Part shown: positions 1 to 9,300 of the stretch, piece after piece
Layout: every line of letters starts with the position of its first letter
Numbering within the stretch: position 1 is the stretch's first letter
Assembly: GCF_008704425.1 (NCBI RefSeq)
Contig: NZ_CP023696.1
Span: forward strand, 5,310,501-5,374,500
From: Streptomyces fradiae ATCC 10745 = DSM 40063
GTDB lineage: Bacteria > Actinomycetota > Actinomycetes > Streptomycetales > Streptomycetaceae
Direction: 5' to 3'
DNA length: 64,000 nt
Position numbers and translations under genes: made by a program
The notes under the pieces: model-generated
Database searches by the model: none
The model's input: the letters and a program-made list of their open reading frames with translations, nothing else
What the model was told of the DNA's origin: nothing

Positions 1-1
1 T

Positions 2-499
2 ACCGCGGGCTGGTTCACCACCGTCCACCCGGTCGTCCTCGACCTGCCCGGGGACGCGGACTGGCGCCGCACGGTGTCGGCCGTCAAGCGGCAGCTGCGC
101 CGCGTGCCCCGCAACGGCATCGGCTTCGGCGCGCTGGCCCACCTGGGCACCGAGGAGCAGCGGGCCGGGCTGGGCGACCTGCCGATGGTGCCGGTCTCCT
201 TCAACTACCTGGGCCAGTTCGGCGGCCAGGGCGGCGGGGACCGCTTCTACCGCGGCTTCCTCCCGAGCCCGGGGGGCGACCACGCCCCGTCCGAGCTCCG
301 CACGAACGTCCTGGACGTCACGGGCAGCGTGTCGGGCGACCGGATGGAGTTCTCCTGGACCTACTCGGCGGCGCTCCACCGGCGGGACACCGTCGAGCGG
401 CTCGCCCGGGCCTTCGAGGACGGCCTGCGCGCGATCGCGGAAGCGTCCGCCTCCGGCGGCAGACCCGCCGGCGGGCGGACCGGCGCACCGGCGGACTGA
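2..499 (+). CDS. NRPS C-terminal fragment (epimerization-domain end)
   Basis: This is the last ~165 residues of a nonribosomal peptide synthetase; the gene begins before the window. The frame opens with T-A-G-W-F-T-T, close to the epimerization-domain motif VGWFT, then has R-N-G-I-G-F-G and F-N-Y-L-G-Q-F, which match the late E-domain motifs (NGIGYG, FNYLGQ). E domains convert the tethered L-residue to D before condensation. No carrier-protein (LGGxS) or thioesterase (GxSxG) motif follows, so the polypeptide ends with this domain plus a short Gly/Ala/Pro-rich tail. That suggests a non-terminal NRPS subunit or one that passes the chain in trans. An mbtH gene follows on the same strand, as is common in NRPS operons. 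E rather than C domain is an inference from the last quarter of the domain only. Confidence 0.85.
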   Translation, partial: TAGWFTTVHPVVLDLPGDADWRRTVSAVKRQLRRVPRNGIGFGALAHLGTEEQRAGLGDLPMVPVSFNYLGQFGGQGGGDRFYRGFLPSPGGDHAPSELRTNVLDVTGSVSGDRMEFSWTYSAALHRRDTVERLARAFEDGLRAIAEASASGGRPAGGRTGAPAD

Positions 500-531
500 C
501 CGGCGGGCGGACCCGCCGCGAGCGGACCGAT

Positions 532-620
532 CGACGAGCACGGCCACCGACAAGCACAGCGACCGACAAGCACAGCGACCGACAAGCACAGCGACCGACA
601 AGCACGGCCACCGACGAGCC
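532..620. repeat. 16-bp tandem repeat, about 5.5 copies
   Basis: Perfect or near-perfect head-to-tail copies of CGACAAGCACAGCGAC run from 548 to 611. Degenerate flanking units (CGACGAGCACGGCCAC type) occupy 532-547 and 612-620. The repeat lies in the 223-bp gap between the NRPS stop and mbtH. 16 is not a multiple of three, and copies 2-4 are identical, so the array is young or homogenised. No function is evident. Confidence 0.9.
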
Positions 621-722
621 AGGCCGGACAGGCGGACCGGCAACGGATCCGCCGCCGGTACGAGACCGTCGCCGACAGACCCCGCACCACGCGGACGGCA
701 CGCACGAGAGGAAGGACGCGAC

Positions 723-932
723 ATGAGCAACCCCTTCGAGGACGAGAACGCCACCTACCTGGTCCTGGTCAACGACGAGGGCCAGCACTCCCTGTGGCCG
801 TCCTTCGCCGAGGTGCCGGCCGGGTGGGAGACCGTCCTCGCCGAGGTCCCGCGCGCCGAGGCCGTCGAGTACGTCAACACCCACTGGACCGACATGCGGC
901 CCAAGAGCCTCGTCGAGGCGATGGGCGCCTGA
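723..932 (+). CDS. MbtH-like NRPS accessory protein
   Basis: A 69-residue protein with the full MbtH signature: N-P-F near the N-terminus, S-L-W-P around residue 25, VPAGW, and W-T-D-M-R-P followed by SL near the C-terminus. MbtH proteins bind adenylation domains of nonribosomal peptide synthetases and are often needed for their folding or activity. The start is an ATG preceded by a GAGGAAGG ribosome-binding site about 6 bases upstream. It follows the NRPS end after a 223-bp repeat-bearing gap and is closed by a strong hairpin at 951-981, so it is the last gene of the biosynthetic operon on this side. Length and motifs are entirely typical. Confidence 0.97.
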   Translation: MSNPFEDENATYLVLVNDEGQHSLWPSFAEVPAGWETVLAEVPRAEAVEYVNTHWTDMRPKSLVEAMGA

Positions 933-950
933 GCGGAAGGGCGCAAGGAG

Positions 951-981
951 CGGGGCCCCGGCCGGATCGGCCGGGGCCCCG
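951..981 (+). terminator. Strong hairpin terminator behind mbtH
   Basis: Positions 951-963 (CGGGGCCCCGGCC) pair perfectly with 969-981, leaving a 5-nt loop; a C/T-rich run follows. It sits 19 bp after the mbtH stop and 25 bp before the stop of the convergent permease gene, so it can end transcription from both sides. Confidence 0.8.
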
Positions 982-1005
982 CCCCCTTCTCCCGCTCCCG
1001 TACCG

Positions 1006-3552
1006 CTACTCGCGCACGCCGATGGCCTCGACCGGCCTGGCCCGCAGGGCGAGCCGTACCGGCAGCATCGTCGAGACCATCCCGAGCACCACCGCCGCGG
1101 CGACCACCGCCAGGTAGATCAGCGGGGACCCGGCGGGCTGCGGACGGCCCAGGAAGGCGACGCTCAGCGCCCCCAGCGGCAGCACGGTCATCGCGGTGCC
1201 CAGCAGCACCGCGATGGAGCACATCAGCAGCGACTCCCAGCGCAGGGTGCGGATCACCTGGCCGCGGGTCATGCCGATCAGCCGCATCAGGGCGAACTCG
1301 CGGGACCGGGCCGCGGTCGCCACGACCAGGGTGTTGACGACGGCGATGGCGATGTAGGCGAGGATCATCGCCAGGCCCGCCAGGTTGATCCAGGCGGCGA
1401 GCGTGGCCTCCTCCCGCACCCCGGCGGAGAAGCCCTCCCGGTCGCTCACGGACAGCGAGGGATGCTTCTCGGCCAGCGCGCGCAGCGCCGCGCCGACGGC
1501 CGCGTGGTCACCGCCGTCCCGGACCCGCACCAGCAGCTGCCCGGGGGCGCGCGCCGTGGTGTGCCCGGCCAGCACCTCCTGGGGCACCGTCATCTCCCCG
1601 AAGCCCATGGCGCGTTCGTACGTGGCGACCAGCTTCAGCCTGGTGGGGGTGCCGTCGCCCAGGTACAGCTCCACCTGCTCGCCGACCGACGCGCCCAGCA
1701 GGGACGCCTGGGTGTCCTCCATGGCGAGCGTCCTGCCGCGCAGATGCCCGATGTCGCCGTCCACGACTCCGAGGTCGATGGTCCGCGACAGCTTCTCGGG
1801 AGTGACGCCGCGCAGCGAGAAGCCGGCCAGCTCCTTGTCCTCGAGGACGGTGACGGACATGAACGCCTTGGACGTGGACACGGCGGTGGCCACCTCCACG
1901 TCCCCGACCGCCCGGACCTGCTCGACCACCCGCGGGGCCAGGCCGCCCGAACCGCCGTCGCCCACCACGTAGTCGGCGCCGAGACCCTCCTCGACCTGGC
2001 GGCCCGCGACCGCCGACATGGTGGTCTGGGTGTAGACGAGGGTCACGCTGAACCCGATGGCGAGCACCAGCGGCATCACCGCGGAACTCATCCTCCGGGC
2101 CGCCGCGGCGCTGTTGGACGCGGCGAGGAAGCCGCTGACCCGGCTCGCCCGCAGCGGCAGCGCCAGTACGGCGACCAGGGCGCGCACCACCAGCGGCCCC
2201 AGCAGGGACAGCCCGACGAGGCCGATCAGTGCCGCGCCGCCCGCCCCGGCGGCGCCCAGCTCGCTGCGCACGACCAGCGGCATCACGGCCGACAGGGTGC
2301 CGACACCGAGGAGGACGAGACCGAGCATCACCCGCCAGACGGGCAGCCCGCGGCGCTCCACGGCCGCCTCGCCGAAGGCGTCCACGGGGTTGATGCGGGC
2401 CGGCCGGTGCGCCGCGATCAGTCCGGCCACGAGGGCGGTGGCGACGCCGAGGACCAGCGCCGCCACCATCGGCGCGGGACCGACGACCAAGGGGAGGTCG
2501 TCGGGGATCGCGCCGAGTCCGGCGAACAGGCCGCGCAGCAGTTCCGCGACGGCCGCGCCGGGAGCACAGCCCAGGACACCGGCGACGACGGCGACCAGCA
2601 GCGCCTCGGACAGGACCAGCTTGTAGACCTGCCGCGGGGTGGAGCCGATGGCGCGCAGCACCGCGAACTCCCGGCGGCGCTGGTCGACGGACAGCCCGAG
2701 GGTGCCCGCGACCACGAACATGGCGACGAAGGCCGCCATGCCGCCGAAGGACGTCGCCACCAGCAGGAGCAGCCCGCTGGAGGAGCCGATGTCGGGGAAC
2801 TCCAGCCTGCTCCGGTCGTCGCCGGTGTAGGCGACGGTCCCGGGGACGGCCTTCTCGATCCGGTCGGCCAGCGCTTCGGCGTCGGCGCCGTCGGCGGCGA
2901 GCACCCCGACGGCGTCGAACGCGCCGGGGTGGCCGGACAGCCGGGACGCGGTGGCGGGGGTGAAGAACAGCGCGCTCTGCCGGTCGAGTCCGGCGCCGTC
3001 GGCGGGTGCGGCGATCCCGGAGACCCGGTACCGGGCGGGGACGGACTCGACGACCACCGTGATCCGGCCCCCGACGCGGGCACCGGCGGCCTCGGCGACG
3101 GCCGGGTCCAGCACCACGTCGGTGGCGGACGCGGGCGCCTCGCCCTCGGACAGCCGGAACGGCCCGAGGACCGCGCTGTCCCAGCCGTGCCCGTACAGCG
3201 GCCCCGTGGCCGCGCCGGGCACGACGGCGGCGAAGCTGTGCTCGCCGACGGCGCGCTCCACCCCCGGCACACGGGCCACCGCGCGGAGGGTGGACTCCTT
3301 CAGCCGGGCCCGCTCGGGCAGGGTCTCCCGGACGGTGAAGTCACCGCCCGGGATCCGCAGGGTCTGGTCGCCGCCGACCATGACCGCGGCCCCGGCGTAG
3401 CGCTCGGGCCGCACCGACGTCCGCAGGCCCGACTCGACGAGGATGCCGGACGCGGCGATCACCACCGTCCCGCAGAACAGCGCCACGAAGGCGCCGAAGA
3501 ACGCCGCCTTGCGGGCGCGCAGCGTCTTCCACGCGATACCGAACACGGTCAC
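1006..3552 (-). CDS. ABC transporter permease with two FtsX domains
   Basis: An 848-residue membrane protein with an N-terminal transmembrane helix, a large extracytoplasmic region, and two FtsX-type permease domains. The first lies near residues 265-385 and contains R-R-R-E-F-A-V-L-R-A-I-G; the second lies near 730-840 and contains S-R-E-F-A-L-M-R-L-I-G-M-T. A set of helices lies between them. This duplicated layout is usual for actinobacterial MacB/LolE-like exporters, which extrude lipids, peptides or antibiotics rather than importing. The GTG start overlaps the stop of the upstream ATPase gene in a GTGA, so the two are translationally coupled. Its position beside an NRPS/MbtH end suggests export of, or immunity to, the peptide product, but the substrate is not visible from sequence. 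Confidence 0.92.
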   Translation of the reverse strand: MTVFGIAWKTLRARKAAFFGAFVALFCGTVVIAASGILVESGLRTSVRPERYAGAAVMVGGDQTLRIPGGDFTVRETLPERARLKESTLRAVARVPGVERAVGEHSFAAVVPGAATGPLYGHGWDSAVLGPFRLSEGEAPASATDVVLDPAVAEAAGARVGGRITVVVESVPARYRVSGIAAPADGAGLDRQSALFFTPATASRLSGHPGAFDAVGVLAADGADAEALADRIEKAVPGTVAYTGDDRSRLEFPDIGSSSGLLLLVATSFGGMAAFVAMFVVAGTLGLSVDQRRREFAVLRAIGSTPRQVYKLVLSEALLVAVVAGVLGCAPGAAVAELLRGLFAGLGAIPDDLPLVVGPAPMVAALVLGVATALVAGLIAAHRPARINPVDAFGEAAVERRGLPVWRVMLGLVLLGVGTLSAVMPLVVRSELGAAGAGGAALIGLVGLSLLGPLVVRALVAVLALPLRASRVSGFLAASNSAAAARRMSSAVMPLVLAIGFSVTLVYTQTTMSAVAGRQVEEGLGADYVVGDGGSGGLAPRVVEQVRAVGDVEVATAVSTSKAFMSVTVLEDKELAGFSLRGVTPEKLSRTIDLGVVDGDIGHLRGRTLAMEDTQASLLGASVGEQVELYLGDGTPTRLKLVATYERAMGFGEMTVPQEVLAGHTTARAPGQLLVRVRDGGDHAAVGAALRALAEKHPSLSVSDREGFSAGVREEATLAAWINLAGLAMILAYIAIAVVNTLVVATAARSREFALMRLIGMTRGQVIRTLRWESLLMCSIAVLLGTAMTVLPLGALSVAFLGRPQPAGSPLIYLAVVAAAVVLGMVSTMLPVRLALRARPVEAIGVRE

Positions 3553-4310
3553 CGGCCCCCGAGACGCGTCATGCGCTCGGCGACGGCCTCGGCCGTGGGG
3601 GAGTCCATGCGCTCGACGAGATGGCCGTCGGCGAGGAAGAGCACGCTGTGCGCGTACGACGCGGCGACGGGGTCATGGGTGACCATCAGCACCGTCTGCC
3701 CGAGCTGGTGGACCAACTCCTGGAAGAGCTGGAGCACTTCCTGCCCGGTACGGGAGTCCAGGGCGCCGGTCGGCTCGTCGGCCATGATGATGTCGGGGCG
3801 GCTGATCAGCGCGCGGGCGATCGCCACCCGCTGCTGCTGGCCGCCGGAGAGCTCGGACGGGCGGTGGCCGAGCCGGGCGGTGATCCCGACCCGGCCGGCG
3901 ATCTCGTCCAGCCAGCCGCGGTCCAGGGACGCGCCGCTGAGCCGCAGCGGCATGGTGATGTTGTCCTTCACGGTGAGCGAGGGCAGCAGGTTGTACGCCT
4001 GGAAGACGAAGCCGATCCGGTCCCGCCGCAGCCGGGTCAGCCCCGTCTCGCGCATGCCCGAGAGGGGAACACCCCCCAGCCAGACCTCGCCGCTGCTGGG
4101 CCGGTCCAGTCCGGCGGCGCAGTGCAGGAATGTGCTCTTCCCGGAACCGGACGGGCCCATTACCGCGGTGAAGCTGCCGCGCGCAAGCTCTACGGAAATA
4201 CCCCGAAGGGCTTGCACCGTATTCCCGCGGGAGCCATAATGCTTGGTCACGTCGCGAACGACCAAGGCAGGCGCGTCGGGTGTGCTGAAATCAACGGAAC
4301 CATCGGACAA
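3549..4310 (-). CDS. ABC transporter ATP-binding protein (MacB/LolD type)
   Basis: A 253-residue ATPase with every ABC motif: Walker A G-P-S-G-S-G-K-S-T, Q-loop VFQAYNLLP, signature LSGGQQQR, Walker B ADEPTGALD and the switch histidine in MVTHDP. It powers the FtsX permease encoded immediately downstream (4-bp GTGA overlap). The reading frame is open back to an ATG at 4478, but that stretch has no ABC similarity and runs antisense through the divergent kinase gene. I place the start at TTG 4310 (product begins MSDGSVDF), which has a G-rich ribosome-binding site. The exact start is uncertain. It is divergent from the two-component system, which may regulate it. Confidence 0.92.
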   Translation of the reverse strand: MSDGSVDFSTPDAPALVVRDVTKHYGSRGNTVQALRGISVELARGSFTAVMGPSGSGKSTFLHCAAGLDRPSSGEVWLGGVPLSGMRETGLTRLRRDRIGFVFQAYNLLPSLTVKDNITMPLRLSGASLDRGWLDEIAGRVGITARLGHRPSELSGGQQQRVAIARALISRPDIIMADEPTGALDSRTGQEVLQLFQELVHQLGQTVLMVTHDPVAASYAHSVLFLADGHLVERMDSPTAEAVAERMTRLGGR

Positions 4311-4328
4311 GAGGAACCCCCGCTCGGA

Positions 4329-5651
4329 ATGACGCCGGGACGCTATCACGACGCCGCGAAGGCCGACAATGCAGACCTGAATGCACCGGGGAGGGTGGAC
4401 GCAGATATACCGGAGGTGCGGGAAATCGCCTCGGTGCTGCGGAAGAGGTTCCACCAGGCCCGGCCCGAGGTGCGCCATCTGTTCGCCGCGGCCCGATCGG
4501 CCGCACTCTCCTGGATCGCGCTCCCCTTACTCGTCTCCGCCTGCGTGGTGTCCGTGATCGGGCTGCGCGGAAATTTCGTGCCCGCACTGCTGGAATGGAC
4601 CGGGAGAAAACGTGCCGGGGACCTCGACGCCGGATTCTCGGTCCTCGCGAGAAGGGGAATACCGGCCCCGGAGGGGATACAGCCGGAGCCGTCGGAGGAA
4701 TTGGCCCGGGTGCGGCGGGAGCTCGGGCGGTCCGTCGTCAACGCGCTGACCGGGCTGCTGGCGGGAGCCTTCCTGCTCGTACCGGTCCTCAGCGCCGCCG
4801 TCGCCCTCACCGTCCCGTTCTGGTGGTGGCTGCTCCCGCCGCACATCGTGCTCAATCCGGCGTTCTTCGCCGTCCGGGACTGGCCCACCGCGCTCCTCAC
4901 CCCCCTCGCGGCGGTCGTGCACCTCGCCGTCCTCGTGTTCCTCGCCCCGCCGCTGGCCCTGCTGCACGCCCGGATCACCGTCCGCCGGGTGACCGCGGGC
5001 GGCAAGGCGCGGCTCGCCCACCGGCTCGCCGAGGTCACCACCTCCCGGGCCGAGGCCCTGGAGGCGCACGCCGCCGAACTGCGCCGCATCGAACGCGCCC
5101 TGCACGACTCCACCCAGAACCGGCTGGTCGCCGTACGGCTCCATCTGGGCATCATCGAGCGCCTCCTGGACGGCGACCCCGCCAAGGCCCGCGAGCTGAT
5201 CGCGGTGACCCAGTCCGCCGCGGAGGAGGCCCTCGCCGAGCTGCGGAACGTCGTACGCAGCATCTATCCGCCCGTGCTCGCCGACCGCGGCCTGGCCGGC
5301 GCGGTGTCGTCCCTCGCCCTGCGCTGCCCGCTGCCGTGCGCGTTCGAGGTCGGCGAACTGGCCCGCGCCCCCGCCGCGGTGGAGGTGGCCGCCTACCACG
5401 TCGTCGCGGAGGCGCTCACCAACGCCGTCAAGCACAGCGGAGCCTCCCGCATCCGTGTGACCATGGGAACCGAGGGGGAGATCCTCTACGTCACCGTGAC
5501 CGACGACGGCCGCGGCGGCGCCGACGAGGCCCGCGGCAGCGGACTGACCGGCATCAGGAGCCGGGTCGCGGCCTTCGACGGAACGACCGAGGTGTCCAGC
5601 CCGCCGGGCGGGCCCACGACCATCCGGGTGGAACTGCCGTGCGCGTGCTGA
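4329..5651 (+). CDS. Sensor histidine kinase, NarL/DesK-like (HisKA_3)
   Basis: A membrane histidine kinase with three hydrophobic segments: one near residues 57-78, then two around 150-210 (the PFWWWLLP region and LAVLVFLAPPLALL). A cytoplasmic HisKA_3 dimerisation domain follows, with the phosphoacceptor in LHDSTQNR (His259 from the ATG at 4329), and a C-terminal HATPase with the N-box EALTNAVKHSG and G-box DDGRGG. It should phosphorylate the response regulator whose GTG start overlaps its last 13 bases. The start is uncertain: in-frame GTGs at 4395, 4416 and 4434 are alternatives, and a later start would leave more room for the shared divergent promoter. It reads away from the ABC exporter, a common arrangement for cell-envelope-stress sensing. 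Confidence 0.9.
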   Translation: MTPGRYHDAAKADNADLNAPGRVDADIPEVREIASVLRKRFHQARPEVRHLFAAARSAALSWIALPLLVSACVVSVIGLRGNFVPALLEWTGRKRAGDLDAGFSVLARRGIPAPEGIQPEPSEELARVRRELGRSVVNALTGLLAGAFLLVPVLSAAVALTVPFWWWLLPPHIVLNPAFFAVRDWPTALLTPLAAVVHLAVLVFLAPPLALLHARITVRRVTAGGKARLAHRLAEVTTSRAEALEAHAAELRRIERALHDSTQNRLVAVRLHLGIIERLLDGDPAKARELIAVTQSAAEEALAELRNVVRSIYPPVLADRGLAGAVSSLALRCPLPCAFEVGELARAPAAVEVAAYHVVAEALTNAVKHSGASRIRVTMGTEGEILYVTVTDDGRGGADEARGSGLTGIRSRVAAFDGTTEVSSPPGGPTTIRVELPCAC

Positions 5652-6283
5652 TCGTTGAGGATGACGCCCTGCTCAGGGCCGGGCTGGAACTGCTGCTGGC
5701 GACGGAGGGCATCACCGTCGTCGGCGCGGTGGACCGGGCCGACCGGGTGCCCGAGCTCGTCCGGTCCCTGACCCCGGACGTGGTCGTGATGGATGTGCGG
5801 CTGCCCCCGACGTACCGCGACGAAGGGCTGCGGGCCGCGGCCGGGCTGCGCCGCGAACGCCCCGGATTCCCGGTGCTGGTGCTGTCCGCCCACGTGGAGG
5901 ACGACTACGCGACGGAACTCCTCGGCGACGACGCGAGCGGGATCGGCTATCTGCTGAAGGACCGGGTGGGGGACGTCGCCGAGTTCACGGCGGCGGTGCG
6001 CCGGGTCCGCTCGGGCGGCACGGTCATGGACCCCGAGGTGATCTCCCAGCTTCTCGGCCGCCGCCGCAGCCAGGACCCGATCGACCAGCTCACGCCCCGC
6101 GAGCGCGAGGTCCTCGGCCTGATGGCGGAGGGGCACGACAACGGGCGGATCTGCGAGCTGCTGAACCTGTCGGTGCCCGCGGTGAGCAAGCACATCAAGA
6201 ACATCTTCACCAAGCTCGGTCTCCCCCCGTCGGGCAGCGGCCACCGCAGGGTCCTGGCGGTCCTGGCCTTCCTCAACCGGTAG
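5639..6283 (+). CDS. NarL/LuxR-type response regulator
   Basis: A 214-residue two-domain regulator. The N-terminal receiver starts V-R-V-L-I-V-E-D-D, with the phosphoacceptor Asp52 in VVVMDVRLP and the conserved lysine in YLLKDRV. The C-terminal LuxR/GerE helix-turn-helix is recognisable from LTPREREVLGLMAEG through NIFTKLGL. The GTG start lies inside the last codons of the kinase gene (13-bp overlap), so the two form a translationally coupled pair. The likely target is the divergent ABC exporter or the neighbouring NRPS genes; this is inferred from position only. The recognition helix is slightly unusual (DNGRICELLNLSVPAVSKH, with C in place of the usual A). Confidence 0.95.
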   Translation: MRVLIVEDDALLRAGLELLLATEGITVVGAVDRADRVPELVRSLTPDVVVMDVRLPPTYRDEGLRAAAGLRRERPGFPVLVLSAHVEDDYATELLGDDASGIGYLLKDRVGDVAEFTAAVRRVRSGGTVMDPEVISQLLGRRRSQDPIDQLTPREREVLGLMAEGHDNGRICELLNLSVPAVSKHIKNIFTKLGLPPSGSGHRRVLAVLAFLNR

Positions 6284-6284
6284 C

Positions 6285-6344
6285 GGCCCGCCCCGCCGGC
6301 CGGGCCGCGTCCGGCCGGGCGGCGGCGTACCGGCGGGGCCGGGC
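6285..6344. terminator. Possible bidirectional terminator between convergent genes
   Basis: GCCCGCCCCGCCGG at about 6286-6299 pairs with CCGGCGGGGCCGGGC at 6330-6344 (one bulged base). The 30-nt intervening segment is itself self-complementary. It occupies the 92-bp gap between the response regulator and the convergent AfsR-like gene. No T-run is present. Confidence 0.35.
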
Positions 6345-6375
6345 GGCCGATCGACGCGCCGCCCCGTGCCCGGCC

Positions 6376-9300
6376 TCAGACCGCCGCCTCCAGTTCCCGT
6401 ACCGCCGCCTCGGGGGAGAGGCGCTCGCCCTCCGCGCGCGAGCGGTGGAAGCCGGCCTCGCCCAGACGCGCCGTCAGTTCGGCGCTCAGCGCACGCACCT
6501 CGGGGCTGCCCTGGTCCGCCAGTCCCCGCAGCGCCGTCGCCGTGCCCAGCAGCCGCGCGGCCCGCACCGGCAGGTCCTCGTGGAAGGTCACCGTCGCCAG
6601 CACCTCGGCGACCGTCGCCAGCACCCACATGTCGTTGAGCGGCACCGCCAGCCGCAGCGCCTCCGTCGCGGCGTCCCGGGCCGCGGCGACACCCTCCGGG
6701 CCCCGCGACAGCTCCAGCGCGGCCGAGCGCCTGAGCACCTCGACGCGCAGGAACTCCTTGTCGAAGACCGCCTCGTCGAGCAGTCGCAGCGCCCGGTCGA
6801 GCCGCTCGGCGGCGATGGACGGCTGCTTGCGACGGGTGGCGAGCTCCGCCAGACCGGCCGCCACCAGCACCTCGCACTCGGGCATGGTGCGACGCGGACC
6901 GCGCAGCGCGTGGCGGAAGCTCACCTCCGCCGCGTCGTGCTCCCCGGACCGCAGCTGCTCGATGCCGAGCCGGATCCGGATCTGCGCGACGGCGTCCGCC
7001 GACCCGACCGCCTCGATCGCCCCACGCGCCTCGTGCAGCAGGGCCAGCGCCCCCTCCGCGTCCCCGCGCAGCGAAGTGAACCGGGACAGCATGCAGGTGA
7101 GCTGGCCCGTGGACCACTGGTCGCCCAGCTCGCGGAACGACTCCAGCGCGGCCCGCAGATGCCGTTCTCCCGCGCCGACGTCACCCGCCGTCTCCGCGGC
7201 GAAGCCGAGCGCGGCACGGCCGGAGGCCCGCGCCCAGGGATCCGGATGGGCGCAGGCCCGCCGCGCGCTGCGCTCCATCTCCTCGTGCTCGCCCAGCAGG
7301 AGCCAGCACTTGGGTTCCAGCAGGGCCAGCAGGGGGTGCTCGCTCATGGCGTCGCCGTCACGGGCGCGCCGCGCCGCCTCGGCGATGCCGCGGTCACGGC
7401 CCTCGTCGTCCCGGTCGTGGCCGGCGGGCGCGGGGAGCAGCAGCCGCAGCACGGTGAACAGGGCCGCGGCGCCCTGTGGGACCCGCGCGCCGAACCGCAG
7501 CAGTTCGGCGCACCGGATGGTGGCCTCGGTGTAGTGGCCGCGCATCACCCAGTACCAGCTCATGGCGAGCCCCAGCCGGACCGCGGTGTCGACGTCCTCG
7601 CCGTCCACGGCCCGGCGCAGGGCCAGCAGGACGTTGCCGTGGTCGGCGTCCAGCCGGGCGATCCAGCGGGGCTGGTCCGCGCCCCGCAGGCGCTCGGCGG
7701 CGCGTTCCGCGAGCGCGAGGAAGTGCCGGGTGCAGGCGGCCTCGGCGGACTCGCGCTCGCCGGCCTCGGCGAGGCGCTCCGCGCAGTACGCCCTCGTGGT
7801 CTCCGGCATGCGGTAGCGCATCTCGCCGCCCTCGACCTCCCACAGGTGCAGCAGCGACTTGTCCACGAGCGACGACAGGACGTACGGGACGTCGTCCACG
7901 GTCAGGCCCGCGCCCGCGCCGACGGCCGCCGCCGCGTCCTCGGTGACGCCGTTGCCCGCGGCGGAGAGCCGCCGCGCCAGGGCGCGCTCGGGCTCGGTCA
8001 GCAGCTCCCAGCTCCAGTCCATGGTGGCGCGCAGGGTGCGGTGCCGCGAAGCGGACGTGCTGTTGCCGACGGTCAGCAGCCGGAAGCGGTCGTCGAGCCG
8101 GTCGGTGATCTGCTGGACGGACATCGACCGCAGCCGGGCGGCGGCGAGTTCGATCGCCAGCGGCAGCCCGTCGAGCTTGCGGCAGATCTCCACCACCTGC
8201 GCCGTGTTGGCCGGTGTGAGGGCGAACCCGGGCCGTACCAGCGCGGCACGGTCGCAGAAGAGCTCCACCGCCGTGGAGTGCCCGGCCTCCGCCTCGGAGG
8301 CGGGCAGGCGCAGCGGCCCGACGCGGCACAGCGCCTCGCCGGTGATCATGAGCGGTTCACGGCTGGTGGCGAGCAGCAGCAGGCGCGGACAGGCGGCCAG
8401 CAGCTCGGCGGCGAACCGGGACACCTCGGTGATCAGGTGCTCGCAGTTGTCGAGGACCAGCAGCACGCGCCGGGCCGACAGGAACGCCGTGAGCTGGTCG
8501 AACCGGCTGCGGCGCGGACGGGGCTGCTCCAGCAGGGGCGTGCCGGGCAGGCCGAGCGCCCGCGCCACGGTGTCGGGGAGGTCGTCGCCGCTGCCCAGCC
8601 CGACGAGTTCCACCAGGCAGACGAGGTCGGCGGTGCCCGCGTCGGCGCGCGAGGCGAACTCGGTGGCGAGCCGGGTCTTGCCGACCCCGCCGGGCCCGTA
8701 CAGGGTGACGAGCCGGGAGCCGCGCAGGGAGGCGGCCACCCGCTGGAGTTCACCGGCGCGCCCGACGAAGCGGGTGATGGGGCTGGGCAGGCCCGGCTTC
8801 CCCGCGGGCAGGCCCGGCTTCCCCGCAGGCTGGCCGGGCTTCGCCGCGGGCAGGACGGTTCCTGCCGGCTGCCCGGACGCCGGTAGGGATGCGGGCGGGG
8901 ACACCGGGGCGGATGCCGGAGCCGATGCGGGCAAGGACGCCGGGGCGGGCGCCCGGGCGGCGGTGCCGGGGCCGCTGTCGCGCCCCGGCGCGGCGGCGGG
9001 CCTGCCGCCCGGCGCGCGGCCGGGGCCCCGCCGCGCGCCGTCGCTCAGCGCCTCGGCGTGGATGCGGCGCAGCTCCGCCGACGGTACGGCGCCGAGCGCG
9101 TCGGAGAGCGCCGCACGCAGCCGCTCGTACGCCGCGAGGGCTTCGGCCGGGCTGCCGGAGAGCTGCAAGGCCCGCATGAGGAGGCCCGTCGCGCGCTCCC
9201 GCAGCGGGTGCGTGGCCGTCAGGCCGTACAGCTCGGCCAGGAGTTCGGGGGCGCCGCCCAGGTCGAGCCGGGCCTCGACGTGGTCCTCCACCGCGGCGAG

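Noticed and set aside
532..620. CRISPR-like array
   Set aside because: Units are contiguous 16-bp copies without spacers and no cas genes are present.
1462..4239. A 925-codon plus-strand frame across the ABC exporter genes
   Set aside because: The sequence is His/Gly/Arg-rich without domains and is antisense to two genes with full ABC and FtsX motifs.
4311..4478. N-terminal extension of the ABC ATPase to ATG 4478
   Set aside because: The extra residues are Cys/Arg-rich, unlike ABC proteins, and antisense to the kinase gene.
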